Below, piece by piece: positions 62,823 through 64,000 of a stretch of 64,000 bases of DNA; positions within the stretch are counted from its first letter, which is position 1; the number at the start of each line of letters is the position of its first letter. The position numbers and the translations under genes are program-made. The notes beneath the pieces were generated by a model. The model was not told the DNA's origin. It saw only the letters and a list, made by a program, of their open reading frames with translations, and searched no databases. The stretch lies in assembly GCA_007136405.1 (NCBI GenBank), contig SLHA01000087.1, positions 1 through 64,000 on the forward strand, given 5' to 3'. The DNA comes from Candidatus Latescibacterota bacterium (GTDB lineage Bacteria > Latescibacterota > UBA2968 > UBA8231).

Positions 62823-63972
62823 ACAGGGCGCGGTGCGCACCGGACGTTACTTCATGCAGGGCAATGAAGCCTGTGCCGAAGGCGCCCTGGCGGCCGGCTG
62901 CCGGTTTTTCGCCGGCTATCCCATCACGCCGGCCACGGAGATCGCCGAACACATGGCCGGGCGCCTCCCCGGAGTGGGAGGCGTCTTCATCCAGATGGAA
63001 GACGAGATCAGTTCCATGGCCTCTGTCATCGGAGCCTCGTGGACCGGGGTGCTGTCCATGACCGCTACATCGGGGCCCGGAATCAGCCTGATGCAGGAGA
63101 ATCTCGGCTACGCCGTGGCCACGGAGACGCCCTGTGTCATCGTCGACGTGCAGCGCGGCGGTCCATCCACCGGCATTCCGGCCGTCCCTTTCCAGGGAGA
63201 CATGGTGCAGGTGCGGCGCGGATCGCATGGCGAATACGAGGCCGTGGCTTTCGCGCCCGCCTCGGCCCAGGAAATGTTCGACCTGACCATCCTGGCCTTC
63301 AACACGGCTGAACGCCTGCGGACGCCAGTGTTTCTCCTGGCGGACGCCGCCGTAGGTCATATGCGTGAAATAGTCGAGATTCCCGCTGCGGACAGCATCG
63401 AACGGCTTCGGCGCACACTGCCGGACGCCGAAGCCGACCCGTATGCCATCAAGGGCTTCCTGGATCCGGATGTCGCCCCCATGCCCGTATTCGGCCGCGG
63501 ACACAAGGCGCACGTCACCGGCTCCTGCCATGATGCCTACGGCATGCGCAACGTGGTGGACGCCCAGGCGCTGGACACCTTCGTGCGGGTGCTCGCGGCC
63601 AAGATTCGCCGGCGCACCCGCGAACTCGCTGTCATCGAGACAGGGAACACGGCGGACGCTCAGGTCATCCTCGTCGGCTACGGACTGGTTGGGCGAGCCG
63701 CGCAGGCCATATCGCTGCAGGCGCGTGCTGCCGGTCTACCGGTGGGCTGGATCCGGCCTGTCACCGTCTGGCCCTTTCCGGACCAGGAATTGCGTGAACA
63801 CTGCGCCGCGGCCCGGAACGTCGTCATCATGGAAAACAACCTCGGGCAGATGGCGCCGTATTTCCAGGCTTTGCTGAAGGATCAGCTGGTCTGGTCGCTG
63901 CCGCCGCAAATCCTGGGGACCCTGCACCATCCGGACTACATCATGAGCCATATCGAAGAGATGCTGAAATGA
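62815..63972 (+). CDS. korA: 2-oxoacid (probably 2-oxoglutarate):ferredoxin oxidoreductase alpha subunit
   Basis: Binds CoA and the ThDP pyrimidine ring together with KorB. The 385-aa protein carries CRFFAGYPITPATEIAE, ATSGPGISLMQENLGYA and QRGGPSTGIP, as in VorB/KorA-type alpha chains. I use the ATG at 62815, which has GGGAGGAGG at correct spacing; the ATG at 62809 is too close to it. It overlaps korD at the start and korB (ATGA) at the end. The sucCD genes in front favour 2-oxoglutarate/succinyl-CoA as the reactant pair, though branched 2-oxoacids cannot be excluded. Confidence 0.92.
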   Translation: MSEQGAVRTGRYFMQGNEACAEGALAAGCRFFAGYPITPATEIAEHMAGRLPGVGGVFIQMEDEISSMASVIGASWTGVLSMTATSGPGISLMQENLGYAVATETPCVIVDVQRGGPSTGIPAVPFQGDMVQVRRGSHGEYEAVAFAPASAQEMFDLTILAFNTAERLRTPVFLLADAAVGHMREIVEIPAADSIERLRRTLPDAEADPYAIKGFLDPDVAPMPVFGRGHKAHVTGSCHDAYGMRNVVDAQALDTFVRVLAAKIRRRTRELAVIETGNTADAQVILVGYGLVGRAAQAISLQARAAGLPVGWIRPVTVWPFPDQELREHCAAARNVVIMENNLGQMAPYFQALLKDQLVWSLPPQILGTLHHPDYIMSHIEEMLK

Positions 63973-64000
63973 ACCAGATTCACCATCCCATGGCCCGGTA
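63969..64000 (+). CDS. korB: Start of 2-oxoacid:ferredoxin oxidoreductase beta subunit (cut by window edge)
   Basis: Only the first ten codons (MNQIHHPMAR) are in the window. The ATG overlaps the korA stop as ATGA, the usual arrangement for the ThDP-binding beta subunit, so the identity is inferred from position. Confidence 0.6.
   Translation, partial: MNQIHHPMAR

Overview
The window is high-G+C chromosomal DNA, densely coded, with no rRNA, tRNA, CRISPR array, prophage or insertion sequence that I could recognise. A TonB-dependent receptor indicates a Gram-negative envelope. The gene content indicates an anaerobe or facultative anaerobe that depends on ferredoxin, NAD(P)H and H2: pyruvate and 2-oxoacid:ferredoxin oxidoreductases, Rnf, Nfn, a NiFe and an FeFe hydrogenase, an AOR-family tungsten enzyme, oxygen-independent HemN and the redox repressor Rex. 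I cannot assign a phylum from sequence alone.

Layout. 0.4-4.6 kb (-): an AOR-family oxidoreductase followed by two predicted beta-propeller proteins. 4.9-8.1 kb: a KDPG-type aldolase (+), a small methyltransferase (-) and a Tat-exported class V aminotransferase (-). 8.2-16.3 kb: a tandem-repeat block, an OmpR-type two-component pair, a stand-alone AceE, a PAS hybrid kinase and a one-cysteine thioredoxin (-). 16.7-28.9 kb (-): one long Hox operon, hoxF-hoxU-hoxY-hoxH-protease-receiver-kinase-hypF-hypC-hypD-hypE. 29-38.9 kb (+): rex, then hydC, a hydB fused to an NfnB-like flavoprotein, hydA, a receiver, nfnA and nfnB. 39-42.4 kb (+): a sensory FeFe-hydrogenase-like histidine kinase and a receiver-kinase. 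42.5-46.6 kb (+): a sodium:solute symporter and a TonB-dependent receptor. 46.9-57.3 kb (-): PFOR, a DHOD-like protein, a short RseC-like protein and rnfCDGEAB. 57.9-64 kb (+): hemN, a DHDPS-family aldolase, then sucC-sucD-ferredoxin-korA-korB, with korB cut by the window edge.

Taken together, 2-oxoacid oxidation reduces ferredoxin. Rnf can turn that into an ion gradient plus NADH, Nfn into NADPH, the HydABC-type enzyme can combine ferredoxin and pyridine nucleotide oxidation to release H2, and Hox can exchange NADH with H2. Four promoters share one geometry: a -35 box followed 26-27 bp later by an 18-bp Rex-like palindrome, doubled to 35 bp in three cases. They lie before hox, before rex-hyd, in front of an apparently gene-free stretch between them, and before the TonB receptor. 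The NADH/NAD+ ratio probably controls the hydrogenases and at least one outer-membrane uptake route together.

The most unusual items are the HydB-NfnB fusion, the sensory hydrogenase-kinase with its palindrome-flanked promoter, the repeated double Rex operator, and an unexplained Rex-type promoter with no gene for about 440 bp downstream.
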